The notes beneath the pieces are model-generated. The model searched no databases, had not been told where the DNA came from, and worked only from the letters and a program-made list of their open reading frames with translations. From BOG-908 sp963795825 (lineage in GTDB: Bacteria; Pseudomonadota; Alphaproteobacteria; Acetobacterales; Acetobacteraceae), in NCBI GenBank assembly GCA_963795825.1, contig CAWCIW010000001.1:186001-250000 (forward strand): a stretch of DNA of 64,000 nt. Direction: 5' to 3'. This document shows positions 56,005 through 63,968 of the stretch, piece after piece. Both the position numbers and the translations under genes were made by a program. Numbering within the stretch: position 1 is the stretch's first letter; each line of letters opens with the position of its first letter.

Positions 56005-57174
56005 ATGCCGAAAATGCCCAACAGTGAAGGTGCGGAACGGCAGCACGCAATCGACGCGCTGCGCGGCATCGTAATAATACTCGTGCTGTTCAACAGTTAT
56101 GGCGCCACCTACGAGGTTGCCATCGGGCATGCACGCCCGCTGCATCTGCCCTCGGCCGGGTTCCTGGCCTTGCAGCTTTTCCTGAGCATCTCGGCATTCC
56201 GCCTGCTGCGCGAAACCGAGACCATGCCGAACCTGCGCGGCTACGTGGCGGCGCGGCTGCTGCATTTCCTGCCGGCGCTTTGGGTTTCGGTGGGCGTCTG
56301 CGTGGCGCTCAGCCTGGCGACGTGGCAGGGCAGCGCGGCCGCCTGGCGCGGCTCCAATTTCGTGCTGCCGGCAAACCTCCTGATGGCATCGGATTTCTTC
56401 GGTTTGCCGACGCTGGATGGCGCATTCTGGCGGCTGAAACTCGAGCTGCTGATGTCCGTCGGGCTGGCCACCGCCTGGTTCGCCGGCAGGCGGCGATTAT
56501 CGGCGGGGCTGCTGCTTGCGGTGCTGGCGCTGGCCGCCGTGCGGCTGCCTTTCGCGGACCCGTCGCACAGCCACGTATTCGAGCTCGCCGGCGCGCTAAC
56601 CTGCGATGGCTACATCGCACCCTGCGCCTTCGGGCTCGCGATCTACCAGCTGGTGCGCGGCGAACGGCGCCTCACCTGGGGCGCGGTCGCCGCGGTCGCG
56701 TTCCTGCAGGCCGGCGGCATCAACACGCCAGGGCACGCGGCGATCGTGGCGGGCGCGTTCTGCCTGCTGGCGCTGGCGGCGTTCGGCCGGCTGCCCACGC
56801 TCTCGCTGTGCTGGCCGCTGGTCTGGCTCGGCGACCTGTCCTATCCGATCTATGTGGCGCACCAGACGCCCGGCTTCGTGCTGATGCGCGGCCTCGAACG
56901 CGCCGGCGTGGATGCGGCCTGCGCGATGGCCGTGGCGGCCGCTTTGGCCGTGGCAATCGGGTTCGCGATCCATCACTGGGTGGAGCGCCCGGCGCGCCGG
57001 GGCGTGCCGGCGATGGCAGCGCAGGTTGTGCGGCGGATACGGGAGATGCGGGGGCGCTGGGCGCAACGTCCGGGTTCGGGTAGCCAGGCCGGTGAGACTT
57101 CGGAAGGGCGCGAGACGCTGGAGAGCGATGCGATGCTGGCTGGTGTTGGCGGTTTATCAACCATTCCGGCGTAA
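56005..57174 (+). CDS. Acyltransferase family 3 membrane protein
   Basis: A 389-residue multispanning protein with about ten hydrophobic helices. HAIDALRGIVIILVLFNS is the family start, although the catalytic-type His and Arg-containing pattern is only partly conserved. WLGDLSYPIYVAHQTPGF is the typical late motif. Family members transfer acetyl or other acyl groups onto surface polysaccharides or lipids. The target is unknown. It is transcribed alone, away from the chemoreceptor-like gene. Confidence 0.85.
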   Translation: MPKMPNSEGAERQHAIDALRGIVIILVLFNSYGATYEVAIGHARPLHLPSAGFLALQLFLSISAFRLLRETETMPNLRGYVAARLLHFLPALWVSVGVCVALSLATWQGSAAAWRGSNFVLPANLLMASDFFGLPTLDGAFWRLKLELLMSVGLATAWFAGRRRLSAGLLLAVLALAAVRLPFADPSHSHVFELAGALTCDGYIAPCAFGLAIYQLVRGERRLTWGAVAAVAFLQAGGINTPGHAAIVAGAFCLLALAAFGRLPTLSLCWPLVWLGDLSYPIYVAHQTPGFVLMRGLERAGVDAACAMAVAAALAVAIGFAIHHWVERPARRGVPAMAAQVVRRIREMRGRWAQRPGSGSQAGETSEGRETLESDAMLAGVGGLSTIPA

Positions 57175-57328
57175 TTCAGTAGGCAGGAATAAAGCAATGG
57201 TTGCTGTAGAGAACTGTCGTTGACCCGGCTGACACTTTATCGTCAGTATATTTTCGAAACAAAACGGCTGCGGACGCCTGCCCGACCAGAAGTTACGCGA
57301 TCGTCACGCCATTCACAGGGAAAATCCG

Positions 57329-57529
57329 ATGCACGACTCGCCCCGAAGATTAGAGCCGGAAATCGAAGGGCGAATGAGCGCCGCGCGCGCGTTGCCGCGG
57401 GCCGATACCGGACGGGTGCTGTTCCTTGCCCTCGTGCTGGTCACCGGCGGTCTGCTGCTGACGCAGTATGGCAATGCAAACCTGCCTGGTATCTGCGGCC
57501 AGGATGGCCTGACCGTGTGCGGCCCCTGA
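57329..57529 (+). CDS. Small single-helix membrane protein
   Basis: A 66-residue frame starting MHDSPRRLEPEIEGR. One hydrophobic helix (VLFLALVLVTGGLLL, about residues 30-45) is followed by a short tail with two Cys (PGICGQDGLTVCGP). The family is not recognised. Frame composition supports a real gene, but evidence is limited. Confidence 0.45.
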   Translation: MHDSPRRLEPEIEGRMSAARALPRADTGRVLFLALVLVTGGLLLTQYGNANLPGICGQDGLTVCGP

Positions 57530-57589
57530 AACCACCCGCCGTTCCAAAACCGCATCGGCCTGGAGAACAGAAGGGAGCGCCACTGCAGA

Positions 57590-57641
57590 AATCACGGCAA
57601 AAGCTTTTTGGTCCTTTTTCTCGAAAAAGGACTGCTTCCTT
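57590..57641. repeat. Single arm H7 (right orientation)
   Basis: GGCAAAAGCTTTTTGGTCCT then TTTTCTCGAAAAAGGACTGC, intact hairpin, no left arm. It lies 18 bases past which selD ends on the other strand. Confidence 0.8.
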
Positions 57642-57658
57642 GCCTTCCTGAAACGCCC

Positions 57659-58705
57659 CTACCTCACCTCGACCAGATGCCCACCCCCGGAAGACACCAA
57701 CTCCCCCACCACCACTGCGCGCGCAAACCCCGCCGCCCGAATCCGTAGTAGCACCTCGCGCGCCTGGGCCAGCGAGACCGCCACCAGCAAGCCCCCGCTG
57801 GTCTGCGGGTCGCACAGCAGCCCGCGCTGCCAGTCCGGCAACCCGCCGGCACCCACGCTTTCGCCGTAGCTGGCCCAGTTGCGCGCGCCGGCCCCGGTGG
57901 CCACGCCGGCTTCGGCCAGCGCCGCCGCACCCGGTAGCAGCGGCACATCGGCGAAGGTGAGGCGCGCGGCCAGGCCGGAGCCGCGGCACAATTCCAGCGC
58001 ATGGCCGAGCAGGCCGAAGCCCGTCACATCCGTCATCGCATGCACGCCCGGCATCGCGGCCAGGCTGGTACCCACGGCGTTGAGCTGGGTGGCCGAGGTG
58101 ATCATCGTGGCGTAGTCGGCCGCCGGCAGCGCGCCGCGCTTGAGGGCGGCGGAGAAGATGCCGATGCCCAGGCCCTTGGTCAGCAGCAGCACGTCGCCCT
58201 CCTGCGCCGCGCAGTTGCGCAGCACGCGGTCCGGATGGACCAGGCCGAGCGCCACCAGGCCGTAGAGCGGCTCCGGCGTGTCGATCGAGTGGCCGCCGGC
58301 GACCGGAATGCCGGCTTGCGCGCAGATCGCGGCACCGCCTTCCAGGATGCGGCCTGCGGTGGCGGCCGAGAGGCGGCCCAGCGGCAGGCCGAGTAGCGCC
58401 AGTGCCAGGATCGGCGTGCCGCCCATCGCGTACACGTCCGAGAGCGCGTTTGCCGCGGCGATCCGGCCGAAATCGTAGGGGTCGTCGACGACGGGGGTGA
58501 AGAAATCGGTGGTGGCGACAAGCGCCTGGCTGTCGTTCAGGCGCCAGATTGCGGCGTCGTCGCTGGTCTGCGTGCCTACGAGGAGGTTTGGAAAGGCGGC
58601 GGCTTGTGGGACGCGCGCCAGCAGGTCCGCGAGCACGGCAGGGGAGAGTTTGCAGCCGCAGCCGCCGCCGTGGGCGAGCGTGGTCAGGCGTGGCTCGTCG
58701 GGCAT
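57659..58705 (-). CDS. selD: Selenophosphate synthase SelD
   Basis: A 348-residue enzyme with Cys in the active-site loop (GGGCGCKLSPAVL), so it is not itself a selenoprotein. DDAAIWRLND, TDFFTPVVDDPYDFG and ALSDVYAMGG are the ATP- and metal-binding motifs. It makes selenophosphate from selenide and ATP for SelA. The gene is intact and lies 13 kb from selA-selB-selC, flanked by single arm H7 and element E16. Confidence 0.95.
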   Translation of the reverse strand: MPDEPRLTTLAHGGGCGCKLSPAVLADLLARVPQAAAFPNLLVGTQTSDDAAIWRLNDSQALVATTDFFTPVVDDPYDFGRIAAANALSDVYAMGGTPILALALLGLPLGRLSAATAGRILEGGAAICAQAGIPVAGGHSIDTPEPLYGLVALGLVHPDRVLRNCAAQEGDVLLLTKGLGIGIFSAALKRGALPAADYATMITSATQLNAVGTSLAAMPGVHAMTDVTGFGLLGHALELCRGSGLAARLTFADVPLLPGAAALAEAGVATGAGARNWASYGESVGAGGLPDWQRGLLCDPQTSGGLLVAVSLAQAREVLLRIRAAGFARAVVVGELVSSGGGHLVEVR

Positions 58706-58736
58706 GGCGGTTGGTTCCTGGTTGGGTCAGGCAAGC

Positions 58737-58907
58737 AAGGAAGCAGTCCTTTTTCGAGACAAAGGACCAAAAAGCTTTTGCTGTGACGATTGCACCGCCG
58801 CCTAGGCTGTTTCTGCCAGCCGGTGCGGTTGCACTAATAGTTGCGATTTCGTGCAAGCGTCGGGATAAAAGCTTTTTGGTCCTTTTTCTCGAAAAAGGAC
58901 TGCTTTC
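58737..58907. repeat. Palindromic element E16 (complete, CGAG type)
   Basis: Both arms have GTCC/GGAC stems; the left has a C in the A-run (GAGACAAAGG), a visible decay. The centre is TTTCTGCCAGCCGGTGCGG. It separates selD from the DUF2244 gene. Confidence 0.9.
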
Positions 58908-58936
58908 TTCCTTGCTGCCGCTGAGGCCGCGCCGGC

Positions 58937-59446
58937 CTACCCCATCTCAGCCCGCAGCTGCGGATTGTCGAACACCGGATTGCGCAGCCGGTGCACCGCC
59001 GCCGCGAGCGCCTGCGCCAGATCGCGCTTCTCCGGCTCGCCCAGCGCCGCGCCCACCTCCTCGAGTTGCCCGCGCGAGGAGAGGAACAGCCCCGGCACCC
59101 GGCCGGGCCGCTCCTGCAGCGTGACGTTCAGCCAGCCCGGCGCCAGCTCGCGTTCGCTGGCCCGCCCGGCGGCATCCGTGCGCAGGATGCGCAGCGACGC
59201 GCCGCTCAGCAGCAGGAGTTCGCGTTCCCGCCGCGAGCGCGCATGCGTGCGCAGCAGCACCAGCGCCAGCAGGATCTCGCCACCGTTGAAGCCGGCGATC
59301 GGCCAGGCGCCGAGATACCAGAACATGCTGGTGGTGCAGAGGCTGACCGCCGCCACCGCCCCGATCACGCGCCGCAGCCCCCGCGCGGAGAGGCTTCGAT
59401 GCGGCGTGACTTCGGCCTCGAAAACAATCGGATCGAACGCGTGCAT
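58937..59446 (-). CDS. DUF2244 membrane protein
   Basis: A 169-residue protein. FDPIVFEAEVTPHRSLSARG is the DUF2244 start, followed by two close membrane helices (about residues 30-70) and a soluble C-terminal domain with ELLLLSGASLRILRTD and ELAPGWLNVTLQ. Function is unknown. It lies head-to-head with nth, an arrangement also seen in other alphaproteobacteria. The start at 59446 was preferred over 59476 for this conserved N-terminus. Confidence 0.85.
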   Translation of the reverse strand: MHAFDPIVFEAEVTPHRSLSARGLRRVIGAVAAVSLCTTSMFWYLGAWPIAGFNGGEILLALVLLRTHARSRRERELLLLSGASLRILRTDAAGRASERELAPGWLNVTLQERPGRVPGLFLSSRGQLEEVGAALGEPEKRDLAQALAAAVHRLRNPVFDNPQLRAEMG

Positions 59447-59492
59447 AAATCCACCCAACAGGCAGAGGCCTACCAAGAAGAAGCCCCGACAG

Positions 59493-59541
59493 GGAGCAAA
59501 AGTTTTTTGCTTCGTTCTTTTTTACAAAAAGAAGGCCTTCC
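59493..59541. repeat. Single arm H8 (right orientation, degenerate)
   Basis: GAGCAAAAGTTTTTTGCTTC then GTTCTTTTTTACAAAAAGAAG. An extra GTT interrupts the hairpin. It lies 58 bases upstream of nth. Confidence 0.75.
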
Positions 59542-59599
59542 TGACCTAAGATGGCGCAAAACCCCAGGCGTGCCACCCCCACCCCGCCCAGCCACCCGC

Positions 59600-60238
59600 A
59601 TGAAGCGCGCCGACGTGGCGCTATTCCTGCAGGCCATCGCCGATACCCGCCCGGATGCCCAGAGCGAGCTGGCCTTTACCGACGCCTACACCCTTCTGGT
59701 GGCCGTGGTGCTTTCCGCCCAGGCCACCGACGTCTCCGTCAACAAAGCCACCGTCGGCCTGTTCGCCGAAGCGCCCGGCCCCGCCGAGATGGTCCGCCTT
59801 GGGGTGGACGGCGTGGCGCGCCACATACGCACGATCGGGCTGTGGCAGGGCAAAGCCCGCAACGTGGTCGCGCTATCGGAAATCCTGCTGCGCGACCACG
59901 CCGGCGCGGTGCCGAACGACCGCGCGGCGCTCGAGGCGCTGCCCGGCGTGGGCCGCAAGACCGCCAACGTGGTGCTGAACGTGGCGTTCGGCGCGGCGAC
60001 GATGGCGGTGGATACGCACATCTTCCGGCTGGGCAACCGCACCGGGATCGCGCCCGGGAAGACCGTACGCGAGGTGGAGGACGGGCTGGTGGCGCGCATT
60101 CCGGCCGACATGCTGCGGCCGGCGCATCACTGGCTGATCCTGCACGGGCGGTATGTTTGCAAGGCGCGGCGGCCTGAGTGTTGGCGGTGCGCGGCTTTTG
60201 AATGGTGTCGGTTCAAGTTTAAAAACCTTGCACCCTAA
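59600..60238 (+). CDS. nth: Endonuclease III
   Basis: A 212-residue HhH-GPD DNA glycosylase/AP lyase. The helix-hairpin-helix LPGVGRKTAN carries catalytic Lys120 and Asp138 follows in VDTHIFRLGNR, at the same numbers as E. coli Nth. The [4Fe-4S] ligands are C-x6-C-x2-C-x5-C in CKARRPECWRCAAFEWC. It removes oxidised pyrimidines in base-excision repair. The start at 59600 (MKRADVALFL) aligns with the family. Confidence 0.96.
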   Translation: MKRADVALFLQAIADTRPDAQSELAFTDAYTLLVAVVLSAQATDVSVNKATVGLFAEAPGPAEMVRLGVDGVARHIRTIGLWQGKARNVVALSEILLRDHAGAVPNDRAALEALPGVGRKTANVVLNVAFGAATMAVDTHIFRLGNRTGIAPGKTVREVEDGLVARIPADMLRPAHHWLILHGRYVCKARRPECWRCAAFEWCRFKFKNLAP

Positions 60239-60245
60239 GGCAAGG

Positions 60246-60345
60246 CAAGCAGTCCTTTTTTGAAAAAAAGGACCAAAAAACTTTTGCGTTCCCCGTGGCA
60301 TTGGCGTCCGGGCTGGTTCTGCTTCGTGCGCTTTGGCATTAGCTC
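60246..60345. repeat. Left arm H9 with centre, no right arm
   Basis: CAGTCCTTTTTTGAAAAAAA arm, CGTTCCCCG flank and the GGGCTGGTTCTGC centre are present, but the thrB start at 60350 takes the place of the right arm. It looks like an element cut or overwritten at its right side. Confidence 0.85.
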
Positions 60346-60349
60346 TCGT

Positions 60350-61309
60350 ATGGCCGTTTATACCGAGGTTTCCGACGAGGCGCTGACGGCATTTCTGGCC
60401 GAGTATGAGATCGGCGGGCTGGTGGCGTTCCGCGGCATCGCCGAGGGCGTGGAGAACAGCAATTTCTCTCTGCGCACCACCGGCGGGGACTTCATCCTCA
60501 CCCTCTACGAGCGTCGCGTGGACCCGGCCGACCTGCCCTGGTTCCTCGGCCTCATGCGGCATCTGGCCGCCGCGGGCATAAGCTGCCCGCTGCCTGTGGC
60601 GGGGCGCGACGGCAGCGCCCTGCGCCTGCTCTGCGGCCGCCATGCGGCGATCACCACCTTCTTGCCCGGCGTCTGGCCCCGCCGCGTCCAGCTCGCCCAC
60701 TGCGCCGAACTCGGCACCGCCCTCGCCCGGCTGCATCTGGCCGGCGCCACCTATCCGCCGGCGCGCGCCAACGGCCTGGGCCCCGCCGCCTGGGCGCCGC
60801 TGCTGGACCGCTGCCGCATCGGCGCGGACAGCGTCTCCCCAGGCCTGGGCGCCGAGCTCGATGCCGCCGTGCCGCGCATCGTCGGCGCCTGGCCGCGCGA
60901 TCTGCCCACCGGCGCCATCCACGCCGACCTGTTCCCCGACAACGTGTTCTTCCTCGACGGCGCGCTCTCCGGCCTGATCGATTTCTACTTCGCCTGCACC
61001 GACGTGCTGGCCTACGACATCGCGGTGTGCCTCAACGCCTGGTGCTTCGAGCCGGACTTCACCTTCAACGTGACGCGCGCCCGCGCCCTGCTACGCGCCT
61101 ACGCCGCCATCCGGCCGCTGACCGACGCCGAGGCGGCAGCGCTTCCGGTGCTGTGCCAGGGTGCCGCGTTGCGCTTCCTGCTCACCCGGCTGTTCGACTG
61201 GCTGAACACGCCGCCGGGCGCGCTGGTGGTGCGCAAGAGCCCGATCGACTATCTGCGCCGCCTGCGGTTCCATCTGGCCGCCAAGGATGCGCATGACTAC
61301 GGATTTTGA
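60350..61309 (+). CDS. thrB: Homoserine kinase (ThrB type II)
   Basis: A 319-residue aminoglycoside-phosphotransferase-fold kinase, the type used by alphaproteobacteria. MAVYTEVSDEALTAFLAEYE is the usual start. The ATP/catalytic motif IHADLFPDNVFF and the Mg-site Asp in GLIDFYFACTD follow. It makes O-phosphohomoserine for threonine synthesis. Its end overlaps rnhA, an arrangement common in alphaproteobacteria. The ATG at 60350 directly follows the truncated repeat H9. Confidence 0.94.
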   Translation: MAVYTEVSDEALTAFLAEYEIGGLVAFRGIAEGVENSNFSLRTTGGDFILTLYERRVDPADLPWFLGLMRHLAAAGISCPLPVAGRDGSALRLLCGRHAAITTFLPGVWPRRVQLAHCAELGTALARLHLAGATYPPARANGLGPAAWAPLLDRCRIGADSVSPGLGAELDAAVPRIVGAWPRDLPTGAIHADLFPDNVFFLDGALSGLIDFYFACTDVLAYDIAVCLNAWCFEPDFTFNVTRARALLRAYAAIRPLTDAEAAALPVLCQGAALRFLLTRLFDWLNTPPGALVVRKSPIDYLRRLRFHLAAKDAHDYGF

Positions 61310-61760
61310 ACTCCCCGACGCCGGCTCCACCGAGACCGTGCAGATCTGGACCGATGGCGGCTGCAAGCCGAACCCGGGGCCCGGCGGCTGGGGCGCGATC
61401 TTGCTGTTCCGCGGCCGCGAGCGCGAATTGTCGGGCGCGGAGGCCGCCACCACCAACAATCGCATGGAGCTGACGGCCGCGGCCAGCGCGCTGGAGGCGC
61501 TGACCCGGCCGTGCCGCGTGGTTCTGCGCACCGACAGCGAATATGTCCGTAACGGCATCACCCGCTGGCATACCGGCTGGGTGCGCCGCAACTGGCGCAA
61601 TGCGGCCGGCGATCCGGTGGCGAACATGGATCTGTGGCGCCGCGTGCTGGATGCCGCAAAGCCGCACAATATCGAGTGGCTGTGGGTGCGCGGGCATTCC
61701 GGCGAGGTGATGAACGAGCGGGTGGACGTGCTGGCGACTCGGGCGCGCGAGGCGCGGTGA
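61287..61760 (+). CDS. rnhA: Ribonuclease HI
   Basis: A 157-residue RNase H. The acidic active site is complete: Asp23 (IWTDGGCKPNPGPGG), Glu61 (NNRMELTAA), Asp83 (LRTDSEYV) and Asp147 (NERVDVLA), with the mobile His137 in VRGHSGE. It cuts the RNA strand of RNA-DNA hybrids. Its start overlaps the thrB end by 23 bases; ATG 61293 is an alternative start with less overlap. Confidence 0.96.
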   Translation: MRMTTDFELPDAGSTETVQIWTDGGCKPNPGPGGWGAILLFRGRERELSGAEAATTNNRMELTAAASALEALTRPCRVVLRTDSEYVRNGITRWHTGWVRRNWRNAAGDPVANMDLWRRVLDAAKPHNIEWLWVRGHSGEVMNERVDVLATRAREAR

Positions 61761-61857
61761 TGTGTGGAGCGAACACACGCCATGAGCCGCCCCAGCAGCC
61801 CGCCACCGCCACCCGCAGCCGGACACAACCGCCCCGCCATCACCCGGCAGGCACCTG

Positions 61858-62901
61858 ATGCCAGCTGAATTCGGCCTGCCCACAAACCTCGAAGCGATGG
61901 AAGCCAAGCCCGTCGACGCCCTGCCTACCGAACCGGGCTGGCAGTTCGAACCCAAATGGGACGGCTTCCGCTGCCTGGCGTTCAAGGCGCACGGCCACGT
62001 CGAGCTCTACGCCAAATCGGGCAAGCCGCTCTCGCGCTATTTCCCCGAAATGATCGATGCCCTGCAACGCGCGCCGGGCGGCGGCTTCGTGCTCGACGGC
62101 GAACTGGCCATCCCGGTGGGCGACACCTTGTCGTTCGGCGCCCTGCAGGACCGGCTGCACCCCGCGGAGAGCCGCGTGCGCAAACTGGCTGCCGCCACGC
62201 CCGCTTTGCTCATCCTGTTCGACTGCCTGTTCACCGACGCCACCGGCGCCCGCCTCGAAGCCCCGCTGGCCGAACGGCGCGAGCTGCTCGAAGGCTTCGC
62301 CGCCCGGCTCGGACGCGCGCATCGCGTCCGGCTCTCCCCCATCACAAGCGACCGAGACGCGGCGCAGAGCTGGCTCGACGCCACGCACGGCGCCCTGGAC
62401 GGCGTGGTCGCCAAACGGCTGGACGCGCCCTACGCGCCGGGCAAGCGCGAGATGCTGAAGATCAAGCGGCTGCGCAGCGCGGATTGCGTCGTCGGCGGCT
62501 TCCGCTACGCACGCGGCACGCGCGAGGTCGGCTCCCTGCTGCTCGGCCTGTATAACGCGGCGGGCGAGCTCGACCATGTCGGCTTCACCTCGGCGATCTC
62601 GAACGCCGAACGCCCCGCACTGACCGCCCGGCTCGAAGCCCTTGCCGGTGGCACCGGCTTCACCGGCGCGGCGCCAGGCGGGCCGAGCCGCTGGGCCACC
62701 GCCGAGTCCGCCGCCTGGGAAAGGCTGCGGCCCGAACTGGTGGTGGAGGTCACCTACGACCACGCCAGCGAAGGCCGCTTCCGCCACGGCACCGCCCTGC
62801 GGCGCTGGCGGCCCGACAAGGCGCCGCACCAGTGCACGCGCGAGCAGATGCAGGAAGAGGCGCGCCCCGGCGTGCTGGTCGAGCAACTGCTCAAGGCGTG
62901 A
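61858..62901 (+). CDS. ATP-dependent DNA ligase (LigC-like)
   Basis: A 347-residue ligase. The adenylation Lys is in EPKWDGFRCLAF (about residue 38), with VLDGELAIP, LLILFDCLF and DGVVAKRLDAPYAPGKREMLKIKR as later nucleotidyltransferase motifs, and an OB domain at the C-terminus. Polymerase and phosphoesterase parts of LigD are absent, so it is a stand-alone LigC type. Such ligases may act in repair or end joining. No Ku gene is in the window. The main replicative ligase would be NAD-dependent LigA elsewhere. Confidence 0.92.
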   Translation: MPAEFGLPTNLEAMEAKPVDALPTEPGWQFEPKWDGFRCLAFKAHGHVELYAKSGKPLSRYFPEMIDALQRAPGGGFVLDGELAIPVGDTLSFGALQDRLHPAESRVRKLAAATPALLILFDCLFTDATGARLEAPLAERRELLEGFAARLGRAHRVRLSPITSDRDAAQSWLDATHGALDGVVAKRLDAPYAPGKREMLKIKRLRSADCVVGGFRYARGTREVGSLLLGLYNAAGELDHVGFTSAISNAERPALTARLEALAGGTGFTGAAPGGPSRWATAESAAWERLRPELVVEVTYDHASEGRFRHGTALRRWRPDKAPHQCTREQMQEEARPGVLVEQLLKA

Positions 62902-62962
62902 TGCCGCGCGCCGGCCACGAACACGATATGCAGCGAACCACGCGGCGCTAGGGACAGCGGGA

Positions 62963-63157
62963 ATGGCCAGGGATACGGAGTTTCAGAAGGGTTGGGATGC
63001 CGCGATCGATGCGGCCAGCCATTGGCACAAGGCGCAGGCGAAGCAGGCGCTCGTGCAGGCGGGGCGCTCCAGGTTTCCGAAGAACCTCGAGCGCGAGGCG
63101 GAGGTGCACGGCAAGTCGGCGGAGCATATGCTGCTGCTTAGTCCGGATGATGTTTAG
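62963..63157 (+). CDS. Small hypothetical protein, 64 residues
   Basis: A short frame starting MARDTEFQKGWDAAIDAASH. It is charged and helical, with the conserved-looking segment NLEREAEVHGKSAEHML, and has no membrane segment. GGGACAGCGGGA precedes the ATG. The family is not recognised, but the composition fits a real small protein. It lies 61 bases after the ligase gene. Confidence 0.55.
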   Translation: MARDTEFQKGWDAAIDAASHWHKAQAKQALVQAGRSRFPKNLEREAEVHGKSAEHMLLLSPDDV

Positions 63158-63161
63158 GTAA

Positions 63162-63338
63162 GGAAGAAAGCAGTCCTTTTTCGAGAAAAAGGACCAAAAA
63201 GCTTTTGCTCCGACGCCTGCATAAAGATCATCTTCTATTTTGCAGGACGATGCGCTGGCAGAAGGATTCCGCGCCTGCGTGCAAGCGAACGGAGCAAAAG
63301 CTTTTTAGTCCTTTTTTTCGAAAAAGGACTGCTTTCTT
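63162..63338. repeat. Palindromic element E17 (complete, CGAG type)
   Basis: Left arm GTCC/GGAC; the right arm has TAGTCC and GAAAAAGGAC. GACGCCTGC on the left meets a weakened GTGCAAGCG on the right. The centre has GCGCTGGCAGAAGG. It ends 12 bases before the next gene's stop. Confidence 0.9.
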
Positions 63339-63349
63339 CCTTCGCCCAA

Positions 63350-63683
63350 TCAGCCCCGCCTCGAACGCACCGCCACCATCACCGACGCGGCCAGCAGCCC
63401 CGCCACCAGCTCCGGCACCGCACGCATCAGCCCAAAATACAGCCACCCATACGACAGCGAAGGCTCCTCGCTATCGAGCACGATGTCCGCCCCGACCGGC
63501 CGCCCATTCGCCTCGCCACGTTCCATCCAAGTACGCCGGCGCCGTCTTCAAAACGAAGTAGGCGACCGGTGAATCGCCCCCATACACCACACCGGTCAAC
63601 AGCCGCGCCGCCCCCAGCAACACGGCCATCAGCACCAGACCGCCGGCCAGATAACCCGGCCGACGCGAAGACCGTTCACCCAT
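63350..63683 (-). CDS. Hypothetical two-helix membrane protein (frameshifted)
   Basis: Two frames together give a protein of about 110 residues. The first part (MGERSSRRPGYLAGGLVLMA and VLLGAARLLTGVVY) has one helix; the second (DIVLDSEEPSLSYGWLYFGL and LVAGLLAASVMVAV) has another. The frame changes near 63515 (CTTGGATGG). The family is unknown. Element E17 lies just past the stop. Confidence 0.5.
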
Positions 63684-63785
63684 CTTGGCGTCCTTGACCT
63701 TCCTTGGCGCCCTTGGTGATCCCTCTGGCACCCATCCAAGCCCGTCGGCTGTCCCAAAAGCCCGCGTGGCGCGCCCGACCAGCGA

Positions 63786-63968
63786 TCACCGCCCTGCCGC
63801 CGGCAAACCCGCAAACCAAGCCGCGTAACACGTATTGGCCGCCATGTGCCGGTTGAGGTCGGGCGCCCCGTCCGCCCACCACACCGGCCCGCGCTCGCCG
63901 AGCGCCCGCTTCGCCGCGTCCACACGCGCCCGCGCCGCCTCGCGTGCCACCCTATCCCCCGCCGCCAT
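63786..63968 (-). CDS. Small hypothetical protein, 60 residues
   Basis: A short frame starting MAAGDRVAREAARARVDAAK. The C-terminal part GPVWWADGAPDLNRHMAANT with YAAWFAGL looks conserved rather than random; I have the impression of similar small proteins in related bacteria but cannot name one. A longer start at 63998 is possible. Function unknown. Confidence 0.5.
   Translation of the reverse strand: MAAGDRVAREAARARVDAAKRALGERGPVWWADGAPDLNRHMAANTCYAAWFAGLPAAGR

Noticed and set aside
549..63338. Many small frames with strings like KAFFFEKKKQKAF or FLVLFLEKGLLS
   Set aside because: These are translations of the palindromic arms in different frames, not genes.
549..63338. CRISPR array
   Set aside because: The repeats are dispersed inverted pairs between genes, not regularly spaced direct repeats with unique spacers, and no cas gene is present.
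549..63338. Simple Rho-independent terminators as the full explanation of the elements
   Set aside because: The hairpin stems are mostly A-U, some elements lie within likely operons, and the paired-arm layout with a conserved centre goes beyond a terminator. A partial terminator role is still possible.
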